This document shows, in pieces, positions 54,315 to 64,000 of a stretch of DNA of 64,000 nt. How positions within the stretch are numbered: the stretch's first letter is position 1; every line of letters starts with the position of its first letter. Position numbers and translations under genes: made by a program. The notes beneath the pieces are model-generated. The model was not told where the DNA came from, ran no database searches, and saw nothing but the letters and a program-made list of their open reading frames with translations. The stretch comes from Istiophorus platypterus (Eukaryota; Chordata; Actinopteri; Istiophoriformes; Istiophoridae). The stretch is taken from NCBI GenBank assembly GCA_016859345.1, contig CM029131.1, forward strand, positions 12,328,878 through 12,392,877. The letters are read 5' to 3'.

Positions 54315-54535
54315 CACCCTGTAAGCACTTCTCGATGAATGAGGAGTTTCATTTCATTTCAAAATGAGATCCCCTGTTATTGCAAACTGCCGCACGGAAC
54401 CAGAAGTTATCAGAAATCTTGAAGCATTTACATAGGACTTATTACCATTTTACTGAATGTTATCCCAGGAACTGACGGTGTAGGAAAAAAGAGCATCAGG
54501 TGATAATTACCTCCTGAAATTTATTCATAGGGTTT
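54315..54535. promoter_or_regulatory. Candidate intronic CNE 24
   Basis: GATGAATGAGG, (CATTT)2, CTGTTATTGCAAACTG, GCATTTACATAGG, GACTTATTACC and GGTGATAATTACCTCC, the last a near-palindromic GGTGATAATTACC. No simple repeats. Confidence 0.5.
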
Positions 54536-55969
54536 TGTTTTGTTTTTTTTTTTTGAGTGAAACCTCATGTCCACTCTCAGAAATGACAGTCACCTTGACA
54601 GAAAGCTGCTGTTCTATCCGTCCTGAAAGCGCCGAGGTTTTTGGTTTTTTATTTTGACGCCATCTCAAAAGGAGGCTTTCGCATCAAGTGCGCGTCGTTA
54701 TACCTTTGACCGTCAGCGGCCCAGAGCGCTTGAAACCTGACCTCACCTTCAGCCGGGACAAAGGCAGAGGAGTATTGATTCTCAGATCAAAGCCGGTCAG
54801 ATGACACATTATGCCCCTCGGATCCTTCCTGTAATATCGAATGCAGTACAGACGCTTAGTTTAAACATCAGAAAATTAACATGTTAGACTGTAACTCGAA
54901 TCTAAAGCGTGACCCCGAGTGCAGAAGGGAAAAGTGTGTGTGTGTGTGTATGTGTGTGTGTTGGGTTTTTTTTCTCTGCAGGAACAGGGAACAAAGCGAG
55001 GTTGGGGGGGGGGGGGGTGATGCAGCTGTGGCCTACAGGCGGGGGGAGGAAAAACAAAGTAGTTGACTCCGCGACTCCATCATCTTTACTACCCAGCAGA
55101 AGAATTAATATTTAAACATTCTAATAATGTAGCTCGCCTTGCATGCACTTTTAAGCAAAGCAACAATATTTTTCACCTGGGGTAACACAATGATTTTTCT
55201 TCCTGCTGTGCACAATTTCCCTTTCTGATGATCTCCTCCAAGCCTTCCCACCTCCACGCTGCAGCCTGCACATGCATTCAACCCCCCCCCCCACCCCACC
55301 CTCCATCCGCCCACCCGCCCAAACCCGTTTTGCGATTTCCACATTATTTTTCACCCCACAAAATAAAAGAAAAAGAAAAGAAAAACCAGAAAAATATTCA
55401 TGGAGATAAATATTGAAATGCGTCTGCCCCCCCCCCCCCCCCCCCGTATATGAGCAGAGACGGTCGAGGCCGTGGCTCCAGGAATGCACAATGCCTTCCC
55501 TGGAGGAGCGAGCAGTGATTCATAAAATCGAAACCCGTTTGAAGGAGGGAACTCGGCGTGAGGAGAGAACGGAGAAGCGGCGGCGGCACAACGGAGGACG
55601 GGCCTGTGGTTCTCAAATGTTCTTGTTTATTTTTTTTTGCATCTGCTGTTGAGCCTCTGTGGCTTTTGCCCTTTCATTCGAGGAACTTTTTTTTTTTTTT
55701 AACCATAACTGTAAGCCTCAATTAATGTAACCGCTGGTATTTAGCCGCCAGAAATGTTTTTCCAAATTTTTCCTTTCTCGTCCGAATAGACAAACCTCTT
55801 CAGAAAAAAACCCAAAAACTGTGTTTAGAACCATCAGTGGCTTTTAAACATCTCTAGAACCAGGAGTCTGAGTTCTTGCCGTGTGAGCAGCTCTGCTAGT
55901 ATATAAGTTGATCCAAAAAAAAAAAGCCGATTTGAGTAATGAAATCTTTTTTTTCTTTTTTACAAAAGG
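54536..55969. other. Intronic, nothing firm recognised
   Basis: GT run near 54934-54960, G run at 55005-55018, C-rich runs at 55279-55290 and 55427-55445, and poly-T near 55688. No exon. Confidence 0.45.
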
Positions 55970-56085
55970 CTGCAGCTGCATCTATTCAGGCCAGATGACA
56001 CTGGCTACCTGATATTTGATATTGAATAAATTTAATAGGATGTCAGCATGGGCCCTAATATATCAGCCCGAGAGCCAGGTCAAAC
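55970..56085. promoter_or_regulatory. Candidate intronic CNE 25
   Basis: GGCTGCAGCTGCATC, CTGATATTTGATATTGAATAAATTTAATAGG and CCCTAATATATCAGCCC. The GATATTTGATATTGA stretch is a direct GATATT repeat. Confidence 0.45.
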
Positions 56086-56458
56086 AAAAAGAGGTCAAAG
56101 TTGGGTCAGAGGGTGAAAGGTCGGGAGTTGGAGAAGCCATTAAATCTGACACCAAAAGAAAAGAAATGGTGACTTTTTTTCCATCTGGACGATAGTTTTA
56201 TCAAATGTTGGTTATCCACTCTATCCACTGTATGTTACCTAGGATCAGACCCTTCATTAAGCTCTTTAGTCGGAAATGAGGGTGAACTCTCGTGTTCGCT
56301 CCCCCAAATACAAAAAAGAAAAATGTACATAAACACGATATTATCATGTGAAAAGCAAAACCCTTTCTCAGCATCTTCCCTGGCTGCTTCTCCAGCTCTA
56401 CACCAGGAAAAATTATCTCGCTGCTCATGGAACACGAGCGCGGTCGGCTGCAGACGCA

Positions 56459-56513
56459 CCGCAAAGCGACGCAAAGCAGAGCCAACGCAACGCAACGCAA
56501 AGCCAACGCAATT
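56459..56513. repeat. ACGCAA/GCAAAG short tandem repeat
   Basis: Variants of CGCAAAG, CGCAACGCAA and CCAACGCAA recur over about 55 bases. Confidence 0.75.
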
Positions 56514-56696
56514 AGCATCAGAGGTGCAGGTAGCTGCAGGCTCCCGGGGGAAAAACCCAGAACAAATACGCACTGAAAGGGAGGAGAATTGGCCGATTCT
56601 GGAGCATCCTCAGAGGGGCCGCGGTCGGATGAGGCGCGTTTGGGGGGGGGGTGTATATCTATCCTGGGATACATATCCCATATCTATCCCGGCGCC

Positions 56697-56795
56697 TTTA
56701 GGTTTTGTAATTGATCATAGAGCAGATTGCCCGAGCGGCCGGGGCCAAATTGATTGACATAAACAAGAGCTATGCGTCAAGCCTCTGTCCCCCCC
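56697..56795. promoter_or_regulatory. Candidate intronic CNE 26
   Basis: TTTTGTAATTGATCATAG and CCAAATTGATTGACATAAACAAG, where TTGATTGACA is a PBX/MEIS-type composite and TAAACA a forkhead core. By-eye call. Confidence 0.5.
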
Positions 56796-56881
56796 GGGTT
56801 TGTTTACGTGCATCCGACTGCGACGGGCTTTTTGATGGGGCAGGAGGGACGCCCGTCTTCCGTGAGTCACAATGACAATTA

Positions 56882-56920
56882 CCCCCCCCCCCCCCACACA
56901 CACACACACACACACACACA
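56882..56920. repeat. Poly-C and (CA)n
   Basis: C14 followed by about 12 CA units. Confidence 0.97.
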
Positions 56921-58000
56921 TCTCGCGGCGCACGCACCTTGTCTGAAACCTGCACACAAGAGCGAGCTTTCTTAAAAGATCATGTCGTAAGCTGATTTCG
57001 ACATCTTATGCAAGGTGCCTCGCTGGGGAAAGAATAGTTTTTCTTCTTTCTTCCTGGCGCCTCAGGGCGGAGATTAAAGTCGACGCTAAGGTGTAGAGGC
57101 ACCTTTGTGTTGATAAAGACTCTTTCCCTTTGATACATGGTGTAACCAAGTGAAATCCAACGAGCTCACCGCTAAACGGCGCAGAACGAGGCTAGAAACC
57201 TCTTCCTGCCCTTTCCCACAGGTTTGGAAGTTTTTCTGGGTGGCGCGCGACGGAGTGGATGTGAGACGCAGGTTTTAATGAACGGTTGACGTAGTCAGGA
57301 TGAATAAAAAGGAGGACTGGGGGGCGATTCGGGAAGCGGCTGGTGGTTTTAAATGGAGGGCGACAGGGTGAAGCCGAGTTCACCAGGAATCCGAGTGGAA
57401 GAACTGAGTAGAAAATAGTGCGTTTTAGCACCAGAGGAGACGGAGCCAAATCAACTCAGCTGCTTTGAATTTTAGATTTGAAGTATCTCTGCTTCTCAAA
57501 GAAAAAAAAAAAACGGGTCCATGTCCTCTCCTGCAGTCACTTTCTGTCCAAAGTAGCAGAGTCAGAAGTTCAGAGTCACGCAGGAAAGTAATCGGTATAT
57601 TTTTAGGCCCCATGTTTTACTCACATGTTTGGCGACTTCACCCAAAAAAAAAAATCTTAAAAAAAAACAAAACCCAAATGTGCTCTGGAGAGAAGTCTTC
57701 ATCACATCAGGGGGCTATGTTGAAGGAGGTGGAAGAGGAGGGGGGGCAGAAAGATGAGATGAAGGAGAAATGGGTGGAGGGCGGGTGGAGAGAAATTATA
57801 CTTTCAACTGGTTTCAAGGGTCCAGGAGTCAATCGACACTCAAACGACCATGTAAACTTCCAAATCAGGCAAGACAGCGCCGCCAAATTCTTACTTTTGT
57901 GGTTTACTTACGACAATGGCGCCATTGAGGTGTGTGATGATGTGTGTGTGCGTGTCTGTGTGGGTGTGTGGTTTCTATTTAACCCCCACGGGACCTCCCC
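56921..58000. other. Intronic, nothing firm recognised
   Basis: Mixed sequence, poly-A near 57500 and 57640-57670, and a purine-rich stretch at 57720-57800. The 201-codon open frame from 57465 has no domain and crosses low-complexity DNA. Confidence 0.4.
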
Positions 58001-58004
58001 TCCT

Positions 58005-58031
58005 TCCACCTCCCTCCACCTCCCTCCACCT
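58005..58031 (+). repeat. Three CACCT sites at 10-base spacing
   Basis: CACCT occurs at 58007-58011, 58017-58021 and 58027-58031 within a 10-base repeat (CTCCCTCCAC theme). The spacing is about one helical turn. Confidence 0.9.
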
Positions 58032-58227
58032 CCTGCCCCCACCCCTCCCACTCTTCCCTCCCAGGAATAAAGCCAGACTCTGCGTCCAGGAATCACCTTT
58101 TTAAACCTTAATTGATTCCCTTAAAAAAGAAAAAAGGAAAAAAAGGAAAAGAGGCCTGAGCTGCCACCCTGAATTAAAGCCCCAAGACGGGCCTCATGTC
58201 AGATTGGCCTGCCGCTCTGCATTTGTC

Positions 58228-58258
<31 letters not shown>

Positions 58259-58275
58259 TGCCACCGCCACCGCCG
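58228..58275. repeat. (CCG)n/(CCA) repeat
   Basis: About eight CCG units, then CCA/CCG mixtures. CpG rich. Confidence 0.95.
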
Positions 58276-58289
58276 GCCCGGGACATTAG

Positions 58290-58500
58290 CGCAGGACTGT
58301 CAAGAATTCAGTCTAGACTGGAGAGCCGGGGGGAGGAAGGGGATTTAGCACGGTGAAGGTTGGAGCAGATGACTTTCACCAATTAGATTAAATCCCCGGC
58401 TAATTTAAGGTACCTCTCCGGCCATCTCAACTCCCACGGTGTTAAGTAATTTGTTATTTTGGTGCACACGCTCAGTGGAATTTGCTTGAATAGTTAGATG
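58290..58500. promoter_or_regulatory. Candidate intronic CNE 27
   Basis: TCAAGAATTCAGTC, CACCAATTAGATTAAATCCCCGGCTAATTTAAGG and GTTAAGTAATTTGTTATTTTGG. ATTAGATTAAATCC carries two overlapping TAAT/GATTA cores. Confidence 0.5.
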
Positions 58501-59796
58501 AGGGGGGCGGTGTGTGTGTGGGGGGGTTTGATGTGAAGAGCTAAACTTCTTCTCTTGGTGATCAGAACATTTGTGGGTTTCATGCGCCATCATCATTGTG
58601 ACTTGGCCCCTGGAAAGTATGAAAATGACGGCGTGAGGCTATAAAGCCCTGAGCCGGGTCTGAACCCGGCGATATCTCCGCCGGCGCCGGCGCGTTGGTC
58701 GGAGCCTCGCATTTGCGTCGGGCAGGTGATAAATTGCCTCATAAGGGTGTGGAATGAAGGTTTTCTGGTTTTCAGAGTGTATCTGGAATGAAACCCTCCT
58801 CCGTTAATATCTGTTGATCTAAGCGTCTGACTTCTCGTCCAACTCTGATAAGCCGACAGCGGCCGTATTAAACGCTGGATTTAAGGTTCCCCTCGCGGGG
58901 AACTCGTAGATCTTGCGTCTCTGACACCGAGTGCACAATGTGTTCCTGAGGAATGCAGCGAGACGGCGTGGAGCTATTTTCGGTCGCGGCGCTGCAACGT
59001 GTTGGGACGCCCATCTGGCCTGAATCAATCAGGCCCCGTCCCCACGCCAGCCCCCCCCCCGGGTCTCCCAGCTGTAATAATACGTCCCGGCTTCGTCCAG
59101 AGCCCACCTCGGACACGGGTCAGTCCCACGCTGATGACCTGACACCTGAGGAGAAGGACGCCAGCCCGTCTGGCTTCAGAACCTTTACGCAAACTTTTCC
59201 TCCTTTCGGTAACTCGCTTGACTGAGATCCCACAAAAAGAAATAATAAAAACTCAGCCAAATATTGCCCACTGTTGATCTAACTCACACCTTTTAGCGAA
59301 CACGGGACTCATGACTTTCCAAATCAGTCAAAAAAAAAAAAAACCATGACAGTGATTTGAGAGTGAAATCAGAGCGTCCAGTCTCGCCTGGTTTACCAAC
59401 AAGCTAAAAATAAAAGCCGTTTGAAGTTGAAACTAGATCAATGCCTCAGCTGGCCTCAGCCGGCCTTTAAGGAGCTGCTAACCTCTCTTTAGCCCGGCTC
59501 TCGGTCCACGGTCTCAATGTGCCACGATGCCGCTGTTTCAGTGGCCTTTCTTTTCTTTTTCGTTGTGTCCAGAATAAAAACAACCCAGGATGTTTGGCCC
59601 AGAGAGGGTCCGGATCGCACGCGCTGAAATACCACAAGGAAAAACTCTCAACTTTCAGCATCTTTTTAAAAAATATGTATTTGTGGAGTTTAAGGGGACA
59701 AAAAAAGGCCAAACCGGTTGAACTCCGGTGTCGCTTTCGAAACCCGCTCCGCCTTCTGCGTCTCTCAATCAAGGCCCGGCCGAGCCGGCGAGGCGT
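58501..59796. other. Intronic, nothing firm recognised
   Basis: CpG patch at 58665-58700, C run at 59050-59060, poly-A at about 59329-59343. No exon. Confidence 0.4.
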
Positions 59797-59837
59797 GACC
59801 CGGGAGGCGACCCGGGAGGCGACCCGGGTGGCGACCC
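59797..59837. repeat. 12-base tandem repeat (GACCCGGGAGGC)
   Basis: Three copies at 59797-59808, 59809-59820 and 59821-59832 (last with one change), then a partial fourth. Confidence 0.95.
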
Positions 59838-59973
59838 ACTCGCTCACCGGCTCACGCACGTCTCCGAGTTTCGGCAGCGCCGACTTGGGGGGGGGCGCCG
59901 ACTTGGTTGCTCTTTTTCAGAGGTGTTCCAGGCAGAAGCGCAGGGTTAGGTTGTTGCTTTTTTTTTTTCCTCC

Positions 59974-60034
59974 CCTCCTCCTCTCAGTGAGGAGGAGGAG
60001 GAGGAGGACAGAGGAGGGAGGGAGGGAGGGAGGG
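59974..60034. repeat. CCTCC/GGAGG inverted repeat and (GGGA)n
   Basis: Ten-base perfect arms CCTCCTCCTC and GAGGAGGAGG flank TCAGT at 59974-59998. GGA and GGGA repeats follow. Confidence 0.93.
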
Positions 60035-60318
60035 AACACTCTGCATGACAATACCTACATCTGTCTGCCGTTTTGTTCTTTGTCATATCAGGGGCTGTCT
60101 TTGTGGCAGAGCGCTGTCGTGGTAACAGGAGGTTAGAGGTACGGGGTGGCGGGGGAAGAGGTGGGTGGCGGAGGAGGGGTTGTCAAAGGGAGACTTGTGA
60201 CTCAAACGCCCCTGTGACACAGCTTTTGTTGTGCTTCGATATTTGATCCTCTTAGCAGTTTGCCATGCCTCCGCCCCCTTAGTTTCCTCCACCGCCACTA
60301 TTACTACTACTATTAACA

Positions 60319-60349
<31 letters not shown>
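60319..60349. repeat. (CA)n microsatellite
   Basis: About 15 CA units. Confidence 0.97.
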
Positions 60350-60352
<3 letters not shown>

Positions 60353-60790
60353 CTCCCACTTTCATTGGCTGTTTGTCCGCCTCCGTCCCTCCACCCTGCT
60401 CCACTTTGTTTGGCATTTTCCAAATTTTTCTCCCCGCTTTTTTTTTTCACCTGTTAGCAAATAGCTCGGTGCGTTTGTTTTAAGCCCCGCTTGGCCGCCG
60501 GGCGGGCGGGGACGCGGGGGCGGCGGCGACACCCGAGCGCCGCTCCGCGATCTTTCGCACAGAACCTGGACTCTGTCGTCCGCTTTCACAACGAGATAAG
60601 CGGCCTCCTTCGCCACGGCCCGGCCCATAAATCTGACTTTTCCCTCCCCAGGTGGCAGCCTTATTGCCATCAATTTGCACAGTCGGTTAAAAGAGCAGGA
60701 AAAGTTTATAACCCAACCTTTTTCTTTTTTTTCCTTTTTTCCGCCTTCCTCCCCTCTTCTCACACATTCAGGAGAAACAAAGTTGAGGCA
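60350..60790. other. Intronic, nothing firm recognised
   Basis: A CpG-rich patch (about 60490-60560) with GGGCGGGCGGGG, then mixed sequence and poly-T near 60720-60740. Confidence 0.4.
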
Positions 60791-61030
60791 GTGGGCCTCT
60801 GGAGAGACCATTACAGGCCCTTTATTGTTTCAAAGCTGAGGTCATCCTTCTGCTCAGCGTAGTCGAAACAAAGGCCAAGGGTTTATTGCAGGCTCAACTG
60901 TGTGAAAGGAAACGCAATCCAACATTGTTTGATTCTCAGAGATAGTGGGCAGGCATCCCTGCTGTTTCCTTTGGATGGTATATAACCATACTGTTGCTAT
61001 CGAGAGGGTCTGTTTGCATCTGAACGGAAG
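60791..61030. promoter_or_regulatory. Candidate intronic CNE 28 (strong)
   Basis: 240 complex bases with GGCCCTTTATTGTTTCAAAGC, GAAACAAAGGCC, GGGTTTATTGC, CCAACATTGTTTGATTC and GGTATATAACC. Three or more SOX-type ATTGTT/AACAAAG cores lie within about 120 bases. Confidence 0.55.
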
Positions 61031-61624
61031 CACAGAGGTTTGTTGTGTTGTTTTGTTTTTGTTTATGTGTTTTTACGTGGGTTTTTTTGCGCGGCGTGCC
61101 GTGTGCGACGGTTTGCCGATGTCGGAGCGTCGTCCCAGTATTCGTTTGACGGGCGTCAGAGGCGGTGAGGGACAAAAAAGAAAAGGAAAGGAAAAAAAAG
61201 GAAAACTGGAGGTGGTTGGAGGCCAGAAATCGTCGAGGAGTCATCAGGAGTCGAGTCATATGATTTGTTTTTGCACTTTCTTTTTTTTCTTCAGATGAAA
61301 CCGGGACTCTGAGCTCTGTTGTCCCTCTATTAGAAGTATCTGCTGTCTGACGTGGAAAAACCGGCAAACTCTAGCGGGGAAAGTCGAGGATCTCCTGGTT
61401 AACTGGCCGTTTTTTTATGAAACCCGCGGGGAGGCTGATGACGGATTCATGCCTCGGCCCAGTATCACGAGGACTGGCTTTCTCTTCTGTGTGCAAAATG
61501 CGGCGCTCAGACAAGTGGCACGCACATTTTCTGACATGTGAAACATCCGTTGCTCCTGCGTCGCATCAAACTCGACCTTTTGAAACTGCATTTCACCATT
61601 ATTATATTTTAACGGCGTCGCCGC

Positions 61625-61945
61625 TCCGCGATCGGGCCGAATAATGGAGGCCGGTCGGGCTCCGCCGCCGCGGTCACAGTGTCGGGCCCTTTGTTTTTGA
61701 TGCAGTGACCTTGATAATTGTGATGGTAATTACAATAAGTGGCCATTATATTTCAAGGTGCAGCGACCTTCATTATCCAAATCAATTTGAGTCACTATCA
61801 ATTTGATAATACCCTAAATGCGTGGCAGCATGGGAAGATGCACACTCGGCACGGCTGTCGTCTGCCATATAATGGAATGCTGTTATTGAGATTGAGCCGC
61901 CCCTCTCTCATCCGCGGCGGCAATCAATATTAACAGCTTGTTAAA
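61625..61945. promoter_or_regulatory. Candidate intronic CNE 29 (strong)
   Basis: About 300 bases without simple repeats. GATGCAGTGACCTTGATAATTG and GGTAATTACAATAAG are followed by a second GCAGCGACCTTCATTATCC, two ATCAATTTGA copies (61781-61790 and 61797-61806), CCATATAATGGAATGC and GGCAATCAATATTAAC. The most internally patterned CNE candidate in the window. Confidence 0.65.
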
Positions 61946-61970
61946 AAAAAAGGTACAGCGAGACTGAAGG

Positions 61971-62009
61971 ACCCCCCCCCCCCCACACACACACACACAC
62001 ACACACACA
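61971..62009. repeat. Poly-C and (AC)n
   Basis: C13 followed by about 12 AC units. Confidence 0.97.
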
Positions 62010-62900
62010 GATGGAGAGATACTCCAACAAGGCGAAACTCACCGGTTCCGGGCCCGCGGCGTTTTAACGTCCCAGGTTGCACGAGTTCCCCCCGGTGCCG
62101 GTTGGGTTTCAGGAGGCAGTGCCGAAACTGATCCGCTGGCAGTGAGGCTGCGGAGGGGTAATGCTGCATGAAGAGGCTTGGATGTCGGCATATATATATC
62201 CCGGTATTCGGTGTCCGAGTCGTTCTTTTTTTTTTTTTTGTTATAGCCAGATTTAAGAAATCCATTGAGAGAACATCTAGACCTGCACCTGATCCCTAAA
62301 AAAATCTCCACTTTTAGATTATATTAGCCCATAAAATGCACAAATTTACGTCTGCACCAGTGATTTCCGCCCATGATCGATCCCCCAAAGTTCTTCTGCA
62401 TCGAAAACGGTGTAATAAAACTACAGGGAACCCAGTTGGAAATGAAAAGGACTTGACAAGAAGCAGCTTGCTGCTGTGTAAAAACTTTAAACAAACCATC
62501 TAAACCTCCCCACCCTAAATGTTAGATAAACTAGTATTCAGCAAATAACTCCCTTTTTAAAAAATTAATTCTGGTGTTGACCGCCTTTAAAATCTTATTT
62601 TTTGCAAACAAGAGAAGGAATTAAAATTAGAGATAAAGGCTGTTATTATCTGTTGGAAACAGCTGGAAATTTTCTCACTGTACTGGCAGATTTTTTTTTT
62701 TTCCCCACCTTTTTAAATAAAAGAATCTTTTAGGAGTCAATTTTAGACAGAAGTGACTCATTGAGATAAAGATTTGCTCACACTGGCTCCTCTGTGGAGG
62801 TTTGCCAGGCCCTGCAGGCTCAGCGAGATCTGTATTCATGTATTTAACTGCATTAAGGGAGGAAAAGTGGGGACTTGGCTCGCGAACATGATCCACCTGG
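62010..62900. other. Intronic, nothing firm recognised
   Basis: Mixed and AT-rich sequence with a poly-T near 62227. Segment 62720-62890 is complex but not called. Confidence 0.4.
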
Positions 62901-62904
62901 ATTT

Positions 62905-63100
62905 TTTTGTGACCTCGGCTTGAGAAGGAGCAGGCGTCCTGGGCGAAGGCCTATCTCCTGTCTCAATAGATCGGCGCCTCAGCGCAGCCTGACAGATTAG
63001 GACGTTTTACAAGCCTCTTTATGCTACAGGAAAATAACCCCGTCGAGCGCAGAGCTGTTAAATTCTGCACCTGTATTGTGTTGCATGGGGGAAAAAAAAA
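62905..63100. promoter_or_regulatory. Candidate intronic CNE 30
   Basis: GGCCTATCTCC, TCAATAGATCGGCGCC, CCTGACAGATTAGG (TALE-type TGACAG next to GATTA) and TTTATGCTAC. Ends at a poly-A run. Confidence 0.5.
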
Positions 63101-63109
63101 AGTGCAAGC

Positions 63110-63225
63110 CAGGCACTTCTCCTGGCCTTGTCCAGCAGCAATATTCGGAGCTTATTAATAAAAAACAGACAATTGTTTGGCAGTTCTTTTGATGTATGTG
63201 CCTATTCGCTGGGTAACACTCACCC
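63110..63225. promoter_or_regulatory. Candidate intronic CNE 31
   Basis: AGCAATATTCGGAGCTTATTAATAAAAAACAGACAATTGTTTGGC, in which TTATTAATAA is a perfect 10-base palindrome. A C run ends the segment. Confidence 0.45.
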
Positions 63226-63299
63226 CCCCCATCCCACCCTTGTCCGACAATGCAGGAGAGAGATTGTTTTCCTGAAACAGAACCTCCCCCGCCATCTCC

Positions 63300-63475
63300 C
63301 AGCTGAAGCAACTCAGCCGGCCCCCGGCGTGATTTGCGAGGTACCTGACATAATTTACCGTCCCGGCGACTCATATTTCAAAAATTGAGGACAAACAGTA
63401 TTGAATGAGCCGCCAGTATAATTAATTGCAATCATGATCGCGCTGAAAACCGTTTGCCCCTCTTACCCCATCCGT
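63300..63475. promoter_or_regulatory. Candidate intronic CNE 32
   Basis: GTACCTGACATAATTTACCG, TTGAATGAGCC and CAGTATAATTAATTGCAATCATGATCGCG. Probably the same conserved block as the preceding segments. Confidence 0.5.
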
Positions 63476-64000
63476 GCACTCTAACAGATGTAAAATAGAG
63501 ACCCGGCGTTGCGTTCAGGGTCACCGGGTAAAAGGGATGAGGCTGCAGAATCTCACTGCAAAAAAATGTCTGCTTTACCAAGTCTCTCTTGTCTTTAATT
63601 GACTGCTTGATGCATATTTTCTTTAAAAACAAAAAGAAAAAAAGGTGAAATAATATGTCAGTGCAGTAAGAAGAAGCTATTTCTACCTAATGTAAGTCTT
63701 TTTGGACTCAATTTGAAAGTACTTGATGGAGAAGCAGGTCGGAGACTGTCTGCAGAAATGGAGCGAAGGGGTATAAACCCTGAGAAAAATTCAGCAGGAT
63801 GGACCGAGAAATTTGGAGGCCACAGCAGGTAAAAGGCGTGACAGGGAATCTCGGTTCATTTGTAGATGATACCGAATAATTTTGGATAAACGGCCGCATG
63901 CTCACACAGCAGCGGAGCAGCATCTGTAAGCCTGTTGGTCTCCCTCAGATTACAGTGTGGAGTCAAAAAAAAAGAAAAGGGAAAAAAAACAGCAATTATT
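63476..64000. other. Intronic, nothing firm recognised
   Basis: AT-rich. CACTGCAAAAAAA near 63554 resembles the end of common fish hAT-type MITEs, but no matching second end is clear. No exon. Confidence 0.35.

Larger units (their letters stand above)
25025..64000 (+). other. zeb2: zeb2 intron 2, 5' part (at least 38,976 bases)
   Basis: Begins with GTAAGA. The next ZEB2 coding exon should resume with Val-Val-Asn-Tyr-Asp and an acidic stretch. I saw no such sequence on the + strand, so the intron runs past the window end. The corresponding mammalian intron is also very long. All later entries lie inside this intron. Confidence 0.75.

Noticed and set aside
57465..58070. A 201-codon open frame
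   Set aside because: Crosses poly-A, purine-rich and pyrimidine-rich repeats, and has no recognisable motif.
59519..60136. A 205-codon open frame
   Set aside because: Arg-rich from CpG-rich and GGA repeat sequence. Overlapping open frames on both strands show it is compositional.
63554..63668. hAT-type MITE bounded by CACTGCA ... TGCAGT
   Set aside because: Only the left end resembles the known terminus. The right end does not match well and no duplication is visible.
25025..64000. Next zeb2 coding exon within the window
   Set aside because: I looked for the sequence after the first exon (Val-Val-Asn-Tyr-Asp and the acidic stretch) and for C2H2 zinc-finger spacing, and found neither.
1..64000. 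tRNA, rRNA or snRNA genes
   Set aside because: No cloverleaf with A and B box pair, no rRNA-like stretch and no snRNA signature was recognised by eye on either strand.

Overview
The window looks like ray-finned fish (teleost) nuclear DNA. It has dense (CA)n/(TG)n microsatellites, long homopolymer runs, scattered CpG-rich patches, no compact coding and no bacterial or viral gene order. The only coding sequence I can identify with confidence is the first coding exon of the zinc-finger/homeodomain repressor ZEB2 (SIP1, ZFHX1B), on the + strand at 24952-25024. It encodes 24 residues plus one base and ends at a clean GT donor. I cannot say which teleost paralogue (zeb2a or zeb2b) this is.

Layout: (1) 1-23.1 kb is the 5' flank of zeb2, with no recognisable protein gene. 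It holds CpG-rich patches, microsatellites, one foldback (MITE-like) element, a perfect 15-bp hairpin, a G-run cluster and several complex segments that look like conserved non-coding elements (CNEs). (2) 23.1-24.95 kb is the probable promoter, untranslated exon 1 (donor after 23289), a CpG-rich first intron of about 1.6 kb, and the 75-base 5'UTR part of exon 2. (3) 25.0-64.0 kb is the start of a very large intron. I did not find the next zeb2 exon, so the intron continues beyond the window. It carries about 30 complex, often homeodomain- or POU-motif-bearing segments separated by simple repeats. That pattern is expected of a developmental regulator with a dense intronic enhancer landscape.

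How it works together: the promoter and exon 1/2 region makes the zeb2 transcript. The encoded N-terminus is the NuRD-recruiting motif shared with SALL, FOG and BCL11 proteins, and the flank and intron would carry the cis-regulatory code. The most distinctive local structure is at the exon 2 acceptor. A 114-nt stretch without any AG, filled by (TG)n, separates a candidate branch point from the 3' splice site. A (CA)8 tract in the exon is its RNA complement, so the splice site and a 5-codon upstream ORF would lie in the loop of a possible hairpin.

Limits: all CNE calls are by eye from composition and motif content, with no alignment. The many short open frames listed by simple translation are low-complexity or chance and are not annotated as genes.
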